Made by a program: the position numbers and the translations under genes
Shown here: positions 1 through 9,429 of the stretch, piece by piece
How positions within the stretch are numbered: the stretch's first letter is position 1
Layout of the letters: every line of letters begins with the position of its first letter
Notes under the pieces: model-generated
Told to the model about the DNA's origin: nothing
Database searches by the model: none
Seen by the model: only the letters and a program-made list of their open reading frames with translations
Source of the DNA: Fusobacteriaceae bacterium
Lineage (GTDB): Bacteria > Fusobacteriota > Fusobacteriia > Fusobacteriales > Fusobacteriaceae
DNA: 34,349 nucleotides
Direction of reading: 5' to 3'
NCBI GenBank assembly: GCA_031289425.1
Contig: JAITPM010000111.1
Coordinates: 1-34,349, forward strand

Positions 1-50
1 TGTATTTAGTTGAATTCATAAAAAACAGTCAGAGGGGGATTGCCAGATAA
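1..50 (+). CDS. lpxA: LpxA C-terminus (partial, 5' end outside window)
   Basis: Frame 3 reads YLVEFIKNSQRGIAR and then TAA at 48-50. A C-terminus of the form F...S.RG(I/L)xR is what UDP-N-acetylglucosamine acyltransferase (LpxA, first step of lipid A synthesis) normally ends with, and the next gene is lpxI. The stop overlaps the lpxI ATG by one base (TAATG), so the genes are probably translationally coupled. Only 15 residues are visible, so the name rests on this short tail plus the lipid A context. Confidence 0.7.
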   Translation, partial: YLVEFIKNSQRGIAR

Positions 51-847
51 TGAGAAAGATAGGAGTAATAGTTGGTACTGGGAAATTACCTCTATACTTT
101 CTACAGGAAAGAGAAAAGAACGATTTAGATGTGTTTCCGATAGGATTATTTGATACAATAGATGAGGAAATAAAAAATATTGATAATTTTAAAATGTTTA
201 ATATTGGTCAAGTAGGAGATGTGGTAAAATATTTACTAAAAAACAATGTCAAAGAAATAATAATGTTGGGAAAAGTAGAAAAACAGATTATTTTCAGAGA
301 TTTACAATTAGATAAGTATGGGGAGGAGCTTCTAAAAAAATTGCCGGATAGAAAGGATGAAACTCTTCTTTTTGGAATTATAAGTTTTTTGCGATTAAAT
401 GGAATAAAAGTATTGCCTCAAAATAAATTTATAAAAGAATGTATGTTTAAAAATAAATGTTATACCAAAGTACTGCCAAATGATATGGATAACAAGACAA
501 TAAGAATAGGAATAGAGGCAGCAAAGGCATTGAGCAAAGTAGATGCAGGGCAATGTGTAGTTTGTAAGGATATGAGTGTCGTAGCATTGGAAGGGATAGA
601 AGGTACAAATAAATGCATAAAACGTGGAGGACAATTAGCAGGAGCTAATACAATAATCGTAAAAATGTCTCGTCCTCAACAGAATATGAAAGTCGATATA
701 CCAGTAATAGGAATAGACACAATAAAGGAAGCGATAAATATAAATGCCAGAGGAGTAGTAGGCGAGGCCGGGAAAATGATATTTTTAAATGAAAGCAATT
801 GTATTGAACTGGCAGAGAAAAACAATATGTTTATAATAGGAATATAA
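50..847 (+). CDS. lpxI: UDP-2,3-diacylglucosamine pyrophosphatase LpxI
   Basis: A 265-residue protein of the LpxI (DUF1009) family, which hydrolyses UDP-2,3-diacylglucosamine to lipid X and UMP in the lipid A pathway. LpxI replaces LpxH in many bacteria. Visible signs are the N-terminal strand-glycine segment IGVIVGTGKLPLYF (residues 4-17), the middle VDAGQCVVCKDMSVVALEG region, and the C-terminal block PVIGIDTIKEA...GVVGEAGKMIFLN typical of the family. The length is normal. It starts on an ATG overlapping the preceding lpxA stop, and lpxB begins 26 bases downstream, so the order lpxA-lpxI-lpxB gives successive steps from UDP-acyl-GlcNAc to the lipid A disaccharide. No unusual residues were noticed. 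Confidence 0.92.
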   Translation: MRKIGVIVGTGKLPLYFLQEREKNDLDVFPIGLFDTIDEEIKNIDNFKMFNIGQVGDVVKYLLKNNVKEIIMLGKVEKQIIFRDLQLDKYGEELLKKLPDRKDETLLFGIISFLRLNGIKVLPQNKFIKECMFKNKCYTKVLPNDMDNKTIRIGIEAAKALSKVDAGQCVVCKDMSVVALEGIEGTNKCIKRGGQLAGANTIIVKMSRPQQNMKVDIPVIGIDTIKEAININARGVVGEAGKMIFLNESNCIELAEKNNMFIIGI

Positions 848-873
848 ATATAGATAAATATAAAGGTGTATAA

Positions 874-2001
874 ATGGAAATTTCGAAAGTATGTACAGAA
901 AAAATTTGTAGAGAAAAAAATAAAAAATATTTTGTATCAACAGGAGAAGTGTCTGGAGATTTGCACTTGTCATATTTGATAGAAGAAGTAAAAAAAATAG
1001 ATGAGAATGCTATGTTTTATGGGGTTATTGGAAAATATTCCAAACGTGCCGGGGCAGAGATGGTACAGGACATAAAAGATTTGGCGATAATGGGTTTCAC
1101 AGAAATATTAACAAAATATAGAATGTTGAAAAAAAAAGCTTTTGAATATATAGATTTTATAAAAAAAAATGAAATAAAAAATGTAATATTGGTAGATTAC
1201 GGAGGTTTTAATCTTAAATTTCTGGAATTATTAAAAAAAGAAATCCCTGATATAATAATATATTATTATATACCACCAAAATTGTGGGTCTGGGGCAAGA
1301 ATAGAATAAAAAAATTGAAAATGGCTAATCATATAATGGTAATATTTCCTTGGGAAGTAACTTTTTATGATGAAAATAAAATACAGGTCACATATTTTGG
1401 AAATCCATTCATAGAAAAATATAAAGTAATAGAAAGATCTAACGATAAAATATTACTTCTTCCGGGAAGTAGGAAACAAGAAATAACTAAACTTTTTCCT
1501 GAGCTTTTGAAACTTATAGATAAAAGATCTGAAGAAAAATTTCTACTTAAATTGTCATCTAAAGATCACTTTGAATGGTTAAACATTAATAATAAGAAAT
1601 ATGAAAATTTGGAAATAACATTTGATAAAACTTTAAATGAATGTATAAGGGAAAGTAAAATTGCTATTTGTGCTTCGGGAACAGTGACTTTAGAGCTAGC
1701 TCTTATGGGATTACCAGCCATTGTTATTTATAAAACTGGACTAATAAATGCTTTTATAGCAAGAACGTTTTTAAATATTGGGTTTGTTTCTTTACCGAAT
1801 ATCACTGTAAATAGAGAGGTCTATCCGGAATTACTTCAAGAACAATGTGATGCAAGAAATATTGAAAGGGAACTTGACGACATCTTAAATAACCCGCTTA
1901 GAAAAAAGATAATAGAAGATGGAATGGTCGAAGTCAGAAAAAAACTTCAAAACGATAACGATAATATAATAGAAAATTATGGAAAATATATACTGGGATA
2001 A
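874..2001 (+). CDS. lpxB: Lipid-A-disaccharide synthase LpxB
   Basis: A 375-residue GT19 glycosyltransferase that joins lipid X to UDP-2,3-diacylglucosamine to make the tetraacyl disaccharide of lipid A at the inner membrane. Recognisable blocks are STGEVSGD (residues 22-29), GFTEIL (74-79), YYIPPKLWVWGK (131-142), the nucleotide-binding LLPGSR (195-200) and the late ASGTVTLELAL segment. The first ~18 residues are an extension before the conserved core. The ATG is supported by an AGGTG ribosome site. The TAA stop overlaps the earliest possible msbA start. Together with lpxI it provides two consecutive steps. Confidence 0.93.
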   Translation: MEISKVCTEKICREKNKKYFVSTGEVSGDLHLSYLIEEVKKIDENAMFYGVIGKYSKRAGAEMVQDIKDLAIMGFTEILTKYRMLKKKAFEYIDFIKKNEIKNVILVDYGGFNLKFLELLKKEIPDIIIYYYIPPKLWVWGKNRIKKLKMANHIMVIFPWEVTFYDENKIQVTYFGNPFIEKYKVIERSNDKILLLPGSRKQEITKLFPELLKLIDKRSEEKFLLKLSSKDHFEWLNINNKKYENLEITFDKTLNECIRESKIAICASGTVTLELALMGLPAIVIYKTGLINAFIARTFLNIGFVSLPNITVNREVYPELLQEQCDARNIERELDDILNNPLRKKIIEDGMVEVRKKLQNDNDNIIENYGKYILG

Positions 2002-2033
2002 TGATCAATATTTTCATAAATTGGAGCGAATAT

Positions 2034-3797
2034 ATGAGCGATATGAAACAAAAATTTATTATGTATAATAATAAATCTTTAAAAACATTTTTTAAATATA
2101 GTTTGAGATACAAATGGACGATGGTAGGAGTCGTGTTTATGTCGACATTATCATCAGCAATGGCCGCAGTACCGGCATGGTTAATCAAATATTTTGTAAA
2201 TGATGTTTTGGTAAAACAAAATGTAGATGTAATGGTTTATATTCTTGTAGCTATACTTGTAACTACTGTAATAAAAGTAAGCAGCGGATATTTGGCAAGT
2301 ATTTTTTCAAGTTACGTAACAGAAACAATCAAAAGAGATATTAAAATGGATATTTTTTCACACCTGCAAAAACTGTCGATATATTATTATAAAAAGAATA
2401 AACTAGGGGATTTGATGGCAAGACTATCCGGAGATTCCAATATCTTGGGTCAGGTAGGATTTCATATATTCGATATGTTTAAAGAATTTTTGGCTGTATT
2501 GGCTCTGACAGTCAGGTTGTTTCAAGTGGATATAATGTTATCATTGACTTCGTTGATTATTATGCCTATTTTAATAAGTACAGTGAGAAAATATACAAAA
2601 AAAATCAGAAAATCCGGAAGAGTGAGGCAAGATATTACAGGAGCTGTAACTGCGTTTATCCAAGAGACACTATCTGGTATATATGTCATCAAATCTTTTA
2701 ATAGTGAAGAAAAAATAATAGATAAATACAAAATAATCAGTAAAGAAGAATTCGAAAAATCTTACAAAAGTAGGAAAATAAAAGCAATAGTAAATCCTAT
2801 AAATGAGATAATAACAACTGTAATGATTTTATTGGTTACGGCCTATGGTGGGTATCAGGTTATGATTGCAAAAACTACTACCTATGGAGAGTTGGTATCT
2901 TTTGTGACTGCTCTCGGGCTTATGCACCAGCCTCTAAAGAGATTGATCAGTAAAAATAACGATTTGCAGGAGGCGTTACCGTCGGCGGACAGAATTATTG
3001 AAATTTTTGATGAAAAAATAGAAGAAGACCATATTGGTCAATTGATTTCTGCCAGTGATAAAGTAAATAACATAGAATTTAAAAATGTTTATTTTAAATA
3101 TGAAGATTCTACAATACCTACATTAAATAATATCAATGTCAATATAAAATCCGGTGAAGTTGTAGCGTTAGTCGGTAAAAGTGGAAGTGGGAAAACGACT
3201 CTTGTAAATTTGATACCAAGATTTTATGCTGCTACGAATGGGGAAATACTTGTAAACAATGTCAATATACAAAATTATTCATTGAGAGAATATAGAAATT
3301 ATATAGGGGTAGTTCCACAGGAAAGTTTTCTTTTTAGTGGTACAATTGCCGAAAATATATCTTTTGGAAAAAAGGGAACAGATATTTCTGATATTGAAAT
3401 GGCTGCGAAAATGGCCAATGCTTATGATTTTATAATGGAATTACCCAATAAATTCGATACTGAAGTAGGAGAAAGAGGTACTTTTCTATCTGGAGGCCAA
3501 AAACAAAGAATAGCAATAGCGAGAGCTTTGATTAGTGACCCTCAGATTATGATACTAGACGAAGCAACATCTTCTTTGGATACAGAATCAGAAAAATTGG
3601 TGCAAGATGCATTGGATAAACTTATGAAAAATAGGACAACATTTGTCATTGCACATAGATTGTCTACCATTATAAATGCAGATGTGATACTTGTAATGAA
3701 GGATGGAGAAATAAAAGAAATAGGAAAACATAAGGATCTTATAAATAAAAATGGATTATACAAATACTATTATGATATACAATTTAATAATTTATAA
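2034..3797 (+). CDS. msbA: MsbA-like ABC transporter, lipid A/LPS flippase (half transporter)
   Basis: A fused membrane-plus-ATPase exporter that would flip core lipid A across the inner membrane. With this start it is 587 residues: a six-helix ABC membrane domain, then an ATPase with Walker A GKSGSGKT (381-388), signature LSGGQ (485-489), Walker B IMILDE (505-510) and the H-loop histidine (541). The Q-loop lies in VVPQESFLF. All catalytic parts are intact. An ATG at 2001 overlaps the lpxB stop and would add 11 residues, but the ATG at 2034 has GGAG seven bases upstream and is preferred. The position directly after lpxB supports the lipid A substrate; the sequence alone would only say exporter. 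Confidence 0.85.
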   Translation: MSDMKQKFIMYNNKSLKTFFKYSLRYKWTMVGVVFMSTLSSAMAAVPAWLIKYFVNDVLVKQNVDVMVYILVAILVTTVIKVSSGYLASIFSSYVTETIKRDIKMDIFSHLQKLSIYYYKKNKLGDLMARLSGDSNILGQVGFHIFDMFKEFLAVLALTVRLFQVDIMLSLTSLIIMPILISTVRKYTKKIRKSGRVRQDITGAVTAFIQETLSGIYVIKSFNSEEKIIDKYKIISKEEFEKSYKSRKIKAIVNPINEIITTVMILLVTAYGGYQVMIAKTTTYGELVSFVTALGLMHQPLKRLISKNNDLQEALPSADRIIEIFDEKIEEDHIGQLISASDKVNNIEFKNVYFKYEDSTIPTLNNINVNIKSGEVVALVGKSGSGKTTLVNLIPRFYAATNGEILVNNVNIQNYSLREYRNYIGVVPQESFLFSGTIAENISFGKKGTDISDIEMAAKMANAYDFIMELPNKFDTEVGERGTFLSGGQKQRIAIARALISDPQIMILDEATSSLDTESEKLVQDALDKLMKNRTTFVIAHRLSTIINADVILVMKDGEIKEIGKHKDLINKNGLYKYYYDIQFNNL

Positions 3798-3825
3798 AAT
3801 ATGAAAACAAGGGAGTTATAATAAA

Positions 3826-4551
3826 ATGGTAAGGGAAGATGGAAGAAAAAACGAACAAGTAAGAGAAATAAAAATACACGAAAATTTTAACATACATGCC
3901 GAAGGGTCGGTTCTAATAGAATGTGGCAATACAAAAGTGATATGTACTGCTACAATAACAGACAAAGTTCCAATGTTTTTAAAAAATACCGGGAAAGGAT
4001 GGGTAACTGCAGAATATTCAATGTTACCTAGAGCTACAGAAGATAGAAGTCCAAGAGAGGCTGCAAAAGGAAAATTGTCGGGAAGAACAATGGAAATACA
4101 GAGGCTTATAGGGAGGTCTTTGAGATCTGCTGTAGACCTGTACAAATTGGGAGAATATCTGATAACAATAGATTGTGATGTGATACAAGCTGATGGTGGA
4201 ACAAGGACTACCTCAATAACTGGTGGGTATATAGCATTGGCTTTTGCAATAAAAAAAATGTTAAAAGAAAAAATGATAAATAAAAATCCACTTATTTCGA
4301 ATGTGGCCTCAATTAGTGTAGGATTAATAAAGGGTGTTCCTATGGTTGATTTGAAATATTCTGAAGATTCTTCTGCTGACGTAGATATGAATGTCGTTAT
4401 GAATGGAAATGAGGAATATATAGAAATACAAGGAACCGGAGAAGAAGCCACGTATACTAGAGATGAACTAAATAAACTTTTAGATTTGGCAGGAAATGCT
4501 ATAAAAGAAATTATAAATTTGCAAAATAATGTAATTGGAGATATCAGGTGA
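3826..4551 (+). CDS. rph: Ribonuclease PH
   Basis: A 241-residue phosphorolytic 3'-5' exoribonuclease that trims tRNA 3' ends. It starts with the family hallmark R(E)DGR, then [19 protein letters not shown] (26-44), [14 protein letters not shown] (58-71) with the phosphate-binding arginine region, and [16 protein letters not shown] (113-128). The length is normal for a bacterial RNase PH. The stop TGA overlaps the GTG start of the next gene, the usual rph-rdgB pairing. A GGAG lies about ten bases before the ATG. Confidence 0.95.
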   Translation: MVREDGRKNEQVREIKIHENFNIHAEGSVLIECGNTKVICTATITDKVPMFLKNTGKGWVTAEYSMLPRATEDRSPREAAKGKLSGRTMEIQRLIGRSLRSAVDLYKLGEYLITIDCDVIQADGGTRTTSITGGYIALAFAIKKMLKEKMINKNPLISNVASISVGLIKGVPMVDLKYSEDSSADVDMNVVMNGNEEYIEIQGTGEEATYTRDELNKLLDLAGNAIKEIINLQNNVIGDIR

Positions 4552-5150
4552 AAATATTTTTAGCTACGGGGAATATAAACAAAATAGAAGAAATAAGTAA
4601 AATATTAGAAAATATGGATATAAAAAATATAGAGATATTGTCTGTAAAAGATAATATTTCTATTCCGCATATCTTGGAAGATGGAAAGACATTCGAAGAA
4701 AATTCAATAAAAAAAGCAGTAGAAATTGCAAATTTTTTAAATATTCCCACTATTGCTGATGATTCTGGTCTCTCTGTAGAGGCTTTAAATGGAGCTCCCG
4801 GAGTATATTCTGCCAGATACGCCGGTGAATATGCAAATGATTCTGATAACAATAAAAAACTTGTAAAAGAATTATCCGGAATACTAAATAGGAATGCAAA
4901 ATTTATCTGTGTAATAACTCTGGGAAATCCTGATGGGAGTTATCATAGCTTTCGGGGGGAAGTGAGCGGTGAAATTATTGATGATCCTCGTGGAATAAAT
5001 GGATTTGGATATGATCCATATTTTTACCTAAAAGAATTTGGGAAAACAATGGCCGAGATAGCTCCAGATGAAAAAAACGCTATAAGTCATCGCAGTAAAG
5101 CATTGGAACAATTAAAGAGAAATATATATAAAATTTTTGAAAAAAATTAG
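4548..5150 (+). CDS. rdgB: XTP/dITP (non-canonical purine NTP) pyrophosphatase, RdgB/HAM1 family
   Basis: A 200-residue house-cleaning enzyme that hydrolyses dITP, XTP and dXTP to monophosphates and keeps deaminated purines out of nucleic acids. Motifs are LATGNINK (5-12, substrate loop), ADDSGL (70-75, metal/catalytic Asp), [11 protein letters not shown] (83-93), GFGYDPYF and SHRSKAL near the end. The start is GTG at 4548, overlapping the rph stop by three bases and preceded by GGAG. Arrangement and length match typical rph-rdgB operons. Confidence 0.95.
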   Translation: MKIFLATGNINKIEEISKILENMDIKNIEILSVKDNISIPHILEDGKTFEENSIKKAVEIANFLNIPTIADDSGLSVEALNGAPGVYSARYAGEYANDSDNNKKLVKELSGILNRNAKFICVITLGNPDGSYHSFRGEVSGEIIDDPRGINGFGYDPYFYLKEFGKTMAEIAPDEKNAISHRSKALEQLKRNIYKIFEKN

Positions 5151-5161
5151 GGGTGCGTAAA

Positions 5162-6493
5162 ATGAATAAAAAGATAGAATTAACACCTAAAAATATAGTG
5201 AATGAACTGAATAGATATATTATCTCTCAAGAGGAAGCAAAAAAAAGTGTGGCTATATCTTTAAAAAACCGAGATAGAAGAAAAAACGTAAATGATATAA
5301 ATATGAGAAATGAAATTACGCCTAAAAATGTAATTTTAATAGGGCCCACAGGAGTGGGTAAAACTGAAATAGCAAGAAGAATCGCCAAAATAGTGAATGC
5401 TCCTTTCATAAAAGTAGAAGCAACAAAATATACTGAAGTAGGATATGTTGGAAAAGATGTAGAGAGTATTATAAGAGATTTGGTAGAAATAACATTCAGA
5501 AAAATGAAGGAAGAAATGTATAATGAATTGAGAACAAAATCTCAAAAAATTGCCTATAAGAAGATTGCAAAAATATTGAAACCTTATGATACACTAAATG
5601 ATAAAGAAAAATTGGAAGTAATTGATGATATTAAAAATGGAAAATACAATAATTATGAAATAGAAATAGAAAAAAAGATAAAACCTATACCCCTTCCGAT
5701 TATCGAAATAGTCGGTGGGAACATAGATGAAAATAGTAATATTGGAAATGTCTTTGAGCAGATGATTAGTAATTTGGATATAGGTGCCTCTAAAGAAAAA
5801 ATGAAAATGACAGTGAAAGACGGTATAAAAAGATATATGGAAGAAGATATAGAAAAACATGTGAATATTGATTTATTAAAAGAAAAAGTGATAGAAAATG
5901 TAGAAAATAATGGAATTGTATTTATAGATGAAATCGATAAAATATCAGAAAGAGGGGGGATTGATAGGGGAGATGTGTCTAGGCAAGGAGTCCAAAGAGA
6001 CATTTTACCAATCATAGAAGGAAGTACTATTATGACGCAATATGGCCCTGTCAAGACAGATCATATTTTATTTATTGCGGCAGGAGCTTTTACACAGAGC
6101 TCGCCTTCTGATATGATGCCGGAATTGCAAGGAAGATTTCCTATTAAAGTAAAATTAAAAAATTTAGAGAAAATAGATTTTATAAAAATTTTAACGGAAG
6201 TGGAATATAATCTTTTGGATCAATATAAAGCAATGCTTCTGACTGATAATGTCGTACTTAATTTTTCTAAAAGTGCAATAGAATCAATCTCAGAAATAGC
6301 AGTAAAACTAAATGAAAGCATAGAAAATATAGGTGCTAGAAGATTGGCTACGGTAGTAGAAAAGGTACTTAAAGATATTTTATTTGATGCTCCATATGAA
6401 ACTGACCAAAAGATAAATATAGATGGGAAATTTGTGAAAAAAATATTTAGAAATGAAGACGCCGGAGAAAATTTAGATAAATTTATTCTCTAA
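5162..6493 (+). CDS. hslU: HslU (ClpY), ATPase subunit of the HslUV protease
   Basis: A 443-residue AAA+ unfoldase that feeds substrates to the HslV peptidase. Walker A GPTGVGKT is at 61-68, the pore loop region GYVGKDVE at 94-101, an I-domain between about 105 and 235, Walker B IVFIDEIDK with D256-E257, and the sensor/arginine-finger block PELQGRFP at 320-327. The C-terminus LDKFIL matches the conserved tail that inserts into HslV, so a partner is expected. An in-frame GTG at 5153 exists, but AGGGGTG just before the ATG at 5162 makes the ATG the better start. hslV normally lies directly upstream; here rdgB occupies that place. Confidence 0.93.
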   Translation: MNKKIELTPKNIVNELNRYIISQEEAKKSVAISLKNRDRRKNVNDINMRNEITPKNVILIGPTGVGKTEIARRIAKIVNAPFIKVEATKYTEVGYVGKDVESIIRDLVEITFRKMKEEMYNELRTKSQKIAYKKIAKILKPYDTLNDKEKLEVIDDIKNGKYNNYEIEIEKKIKPIPLPIIEIVGGNIDENSNIGNVFEQMISNLDIGASKEKMKMTVKDGIKRYMEEDIEKHVNIDLLKEKVIENVENNGIVFIDEIDKISERGGIDRGDVSRQGVQRDILPIIEGSTIMTQYGPVKTDHILFIAAGAFTQSSPSDMMPELQGRFPIKVKLKNLEKIDFIKILTEVEYNLLDQYKAMLLTDNVVLNFSKSAIESISEIAVKLNESIENIGARRLATVVEKVLKDILFDAPYETDQKINIDGKFVKKIFRNEDAGENLDKFIL

Positions 6494-6506
6494 TTACTTT
6501 AAAACT

Positions 6507-6535
6507 TTGCCAACATATGATATACTTAGGATAAT
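6507..6535 (+). promoter_or_regulatory. Predicted sigma-70 promoter for the MORN-repeat gene
   Basis: TTGCCA (6507-6512), a 17-base spacer and GATAAT (6530-6535) lie between hslU and the next gene. One mismatch in each box and ideal spacing make it plausible. Confidence 0.5.
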
Positions 6536-6622
6536 AAATAAAATGAGAAATTTAAATACATAATATGGTATTTTATCGCTTATAAATACCAAATTAAGTT
6601 TATTTTAGTAGGAGGGTAACTA

Positions 6623-7567
6623 ATGGAATCGCTAATTAATATTTTTGATAGTATTAGTAATAGTAATAGAAATATTATTATTGCTTCTGTAATTGGGATA
6701 GTTGTTTTGTTGTTGATTTTTGTTGTTATAAAAAACGCTAAAAAATCTGCTGACAAATATGAGAGCAATGTAGAAGAAAAATCTAATAAAACTGTAATAT
6801 TTGATGAAAATTTGTCTGATAATAAAATATACCAAAACAATATAGATATTACCAATATAAATCCGGACGAACCACAAGTAAAGACAGTTAATTATGATAA
6901 TGGAGATCGAGAAGAATTTTCTGTTGTGAATGGAGAAAAAAATGGGAAGGCAATATATTATTGGGTAAATGGAGATAAAGCTGAATTTTCCTACAAAAAT
7001 GGAAAAAGGAATGGAAGTGGTGTTCGATTCAGATTAAATGGAGATAGAGTTGATTTTACATTTGTAAATGGTAAGAAACATGGAAAAGCCACATATTATT
7101 GGGTAAATGGGGATATAGAAGAGTTTTTTTATGAAGATGGAATAAAAAGTGGAAAATCATTGTGTACATATATAAATGGTGACAGGGAAGAATTTTCATA
7201 TGCAAATGGAAAAAGAAATGGAAAAGCCGAATATTACTACAGCAATGGAGACTTATTAAAATATTTTTATATAATCGGCGAAAAGTATGGAGAAGCTACT
7301 TTTTACTGTGAAAACGGAGATAGAGAAGAATTTACTTTTGAAAATAATAAAAAAAATGGAAGAGGAACTTTTTATTATAAGAATGGATGTGCAGAAGAAT
7401 ATTCATATATTAACGGAATAAAAGAAGGAAAGGCCTATTATTTCGACAATGATGGAAATAAGATAAAATATATATACATAAGAGGAGAAAAAATGAGTAA
7501 TGCTACTTTATTTAAAGTTGACGGAACTAAAGAAGAAATCTCATATGTAAACGGAAAGAAAACCTAG
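6623..7567 (+). CDS. Membrane-anchored MORN-like repeat protein
   Basis: A 314-residue protein with one hydrophobic segment near the N-terminus (about residues 18-37), a charged stretch, then from about residue 90 nine full copies and a partial tenth of an exact 23-residue unit. The consensus is NGDrEEFsYxNGKkxGkAxyYyv, and the period never slips. This resembles the MORN/YwqK repeat families, which form beta-hairpin ladders. The function is not known from sequence; binding or scaffolding at the membrane is inference. AGGAGGG precedes the ATG by seven bases. It has its own promoter and terminator, so it appears monocistronic. Confidence 0.8.
   Translation: MESLINIFDSISNSNRNIIIASVIGIVVLLLIFVVIKNAKKSADKYESNVEEKSNKTVIFDENLSDNKIYQNNIDITNINPDEPQVKTVNYDNGDREEFSVVNGEKNGKAIYYWVNGDKAEFSYKNGKRNGSGVRFRLNGDRVDFTFVNGKKHGKATYYWVNGDIEEFFYEDGIKSGKSLCTYINGDREEFSYANGKRNGKAEYYYSNGDLLKYFYIIGEKYGEATFYCENGDREEFTFENNKKNGRGTFYYKNGCAEEYSYINGIKEGKAYYFDNDGNKIKYIYIRGEKMSNATLFKVDGTKEEISYVNGKKT
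6893..7566 (+). repeat. Tandem 69-bp (23-residue) coding repeat
   Basis: About 9.7 in-frame units each starting near an aat-gga-gat (Asn-Gly-Asp) triplet group. The DNA copies are diverged while the protein period is strictly conserved, which points to old duplication kept by selection rather than recent slippage. Confidence 0.75.
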
Positions 7568-7594
7568 ATAAAATCTTAGGGATAAAAAATAACA

Positions 7595-7635
7595 GATAAT
7601 GTTGGTTTTATGCTGACATTATTTTATTTTATAAG
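7595..7635 (+). terminator. Rho-independent terminator after the MORN-repeat gene
   Basis: ATAATGT (7596-7602) pairs with ACATTAT (7616-7622), extended by TGG/CTG with G-U pairs, and is followed by TTTATTTTAT. Confidence 0.6.
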
Positions 7636-7646
7636 AAATTAAATTC

Positions 7647-7675
7647 TTGACAAAAAAAATAAGAAATGGTAAAAT
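7647..7675 (+). promoter_or_regulatory. Strong sigma-70 promoter for nifS-nifU
   Basis: Perfect TTGACA (7647-7652), 17-base spacer, TAAAAT (7670-7675) with an extended -10 TGG just before it. The predicted transcript has a leader of about 100 bases before nifS. I see no clear regulator site in it. Confidence 0.8.
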
Positions 7676-7781
7676 AGATAAATAGAGCTAGTACAATAAG
7701 TAATAATAATAAGGATAATAAAAAATATCAAACGATAAGAATAAATAAAAAATTAAATTTAATATTTAGGGAGTGAATATT

Positions 7782-8966
7782 ATGAAAGTGTATTTGGATA
7801 ACAATGCTACTACTAGGTTAGATGATGAAGTCTTCAAAGATATGGTACCATACTTAACAGAATACTATGGGAACGCATCTAGTTTGCATATATTTTCAAA
7901 AGAAACTACATTAGCAATGAATAATTCTAGGGAAACTATAGCAAATATTTTAGAAATCAGCCCTGATGAGTTTATATTTACCGGTTCAGGAAGTGAAGCA
8001 GACAATCTGGCGATTAGAGGGATAGCAAAAGCCTATAAAAATAGAGGTAAGCATATCATAGCGAGCCCTATAGAACATCCTGCAATAAAAAATACTTTAC
8101 AAGATTTGATAGATGATGGATATGATGTCACTATCCTTCCTGTCGATAAAAATGCGGTTGTAGATATAAAGGCATTAAAGGACGCAATCAGAGATGATAC
8201 GATTTTAATCACTGTAATGCACGCCAATAATGAAGTAGGAACATTTCAACCCATAGAAGAAATAGCAAAAATAGCAAAAGAAAATAAAATAATTTTTCAT
8301 GTGGATGCAGTGCAAACCATGGGAAAGGTTCCTATCAAGCCAAAAGAAATTGGGATTGATCTATTATCATTCTCAGGTCATAAATTTTATGGCCCTAAGG
8401 GAATAGGCGGACTATATTGGAGAAATGGAGTGCGGTTTGGAAGTATTTTGACAGGTGGAAATCAAGAAAATCACAGAAGGCCGGGAACATCAGATGTAGC
8501 CTCTATGGTTGGGATTGCATCTGCGCTTAAAAAAGCGGTTTCTAATTTGAAAGAGGAATTTCAAAAAGAAGAACAACTGAGAGATTATTTTGAAGATGAA
8601 ATTTCTAAAAAAATATCAGAAATAATTGTAAATAGTAAAGATGTAAAAAGGCTTCCCGGAACATCAAGTATTACATTCAAATACTTGGAAGGCGAATCAA
8701 TTTTATTATCTCTAAGTGTGAAGGGAATAGCTGTGAGCTCGGGTTCTGCTTGTTCCTCTGATGAATTACAAGCATCCCATGTATTACTAGCTATGGGAAT
8801 AGAACCAAAATTTGCCCATGGAACAATAAGGTTTTCATTAGGAAAATATAATACAAAGGAAGAAATAGACTATACTATAAATACTCTAGTAGAAATAATA
8901 GAGAGACTTAGAAATATTTCACCTCTTTGGAATGAATTTAAAAACGAAAATAAGGAACGAATTTAA
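7782..8966 (+). CDS. nifS: Cysteine desulfurase, NifS/IscS family
   Basis: A 394-residue PLP enzyme that takes sulfur from cysteine and passes it as a persulfide to a scaffold for Fe-S cluster assembly. It shows YLDNNATT (4-11), the EHP histidine (H99), D175 in HVDAVQ, the PLP lysine K201 in SGHK, and catalytic cysteine C324 in SSGSACSS. The compact loop around C324 is that of group I (NifS/IscS) enzymes. The ATG at 7782 has AGGGAGTG six bases upstream; an in-frame GTG at 7773 lies inside that ribosome site and is not used. The scaffold gene nifU follows after 64 bases. Confidence 0.94.
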   Translation: MKVYLDNNATTRLDDEVFKDMVPYLTEYYGNASSLHIFSKETTLAMNNSRETIANILEISPDEFIFTGSGSEADNLAIRGIAKAYKNRGKHIIASPIEHPAIKNTLQDLIDDGYDVTILPVDKNAVVDIKALKDAIRDDTILITVMHANNEVGTFQPIEEIAKIAKENKIIFHVDAVQTMGKVPIKPKEIGIDLLSFSGHKFYGPKGIGGLYWRNGVRFGSILTGGNQENHRRPGTSDVASMVGIASALKKAVSNLKEEFQKEEQLRDYFEDEISKKISEIIVNSKDVKRLPGTSSITFKYLEGESILLSLSVKGIAVSSGSACSSDELQASHVLLAMGIEPKFAHGTIRFSLGKYNTKEEIDYTINTLVEIIERLRNISPLWNEFKNENKERI

Positions 8967-9030
8967 AAATTGGAATAAATAAGTTTGAAGTTTTAATAAG
9001 AAGAAGTTTTGATAAAATAAGGAGAGTATT

Positions 9031-9405
9031 ATGCAGTATACAGAAAAAGTAATGGAGCACTTTACCAATCCTAGGAATGTAGGAGTAATAGAAAATCCGG
9101 ATGGATACGGGAAAGTTGGGAATCCATCTTGTGGAGATATAATGGAAATGTTTTTAAAAGTGGACAATGATATTATCGCAGATGCGAAGTTCAGAACATT
9201 CGGGTGTGCGTCAGCAATAGCAAGTTCATCCATATCTACAGAGCTCATAAAGGGCAAATCTATAAAAGAAGCACTACAAATCACAAATAAAGCCGTAGTA
9301 GAAGCTTTGGGTGGATTACCACCAGTAAAAATGCATTGTTCGGTACTTGCAGAAGAAGCTATAAAATTGGCTATTGAAAATTATTTGAGCAAAAAAAATA
9401 AATAG
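9031..9405 (+). CDS. nifU: Fe-S cluster scaffold, NifU N-terminal / IscU type
   Basis: A 124-residue scaffold on which NifS-derived sulfur and iron are assembled. The three cluster cysteines are present: C34 in NPSCGD, C59 in FGCASAIASSS and C103 in MHCSVLAEEA, with D36 beside the first. It matches the minimal one-domain IscU/NifU-N length and has no C-terminal Nfu domain. GGAGAG precedes the ATG. Pairing with nifS, one promoter before and one terminator after, suggests a two-gene housekeeping Fe-S unit. Confidence 0.94.
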   Translation: MQYTEKVMEHFTNPRNVGVIENPDGYGKVGNPSCGDIMEMFLKVDNDIIADAKFRTFGCASAIASSSISTELIKGKSIKEALQITNKAVVEALGGLPPVKMHCSVLAEEAIKLAIENYLSKKNK

Positions 9406-9429
9406 AAAATATGGAACTTTTCGGAAAAT

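Noticed and set aside
395-634. Antisense ORFs opposite lpxI and similar ones elsewhere
   Set aside because: Phe/Tyr/Ile-rich products caused by AT-rich complements of real genes; no family likeness.
2001-2033. Upstream ATG of msbA overlapping the lpxB stop
   Set aside because: The added 11 residues are not conserved in the family, and the ATG at 2034 has a well-spaced GGAG.
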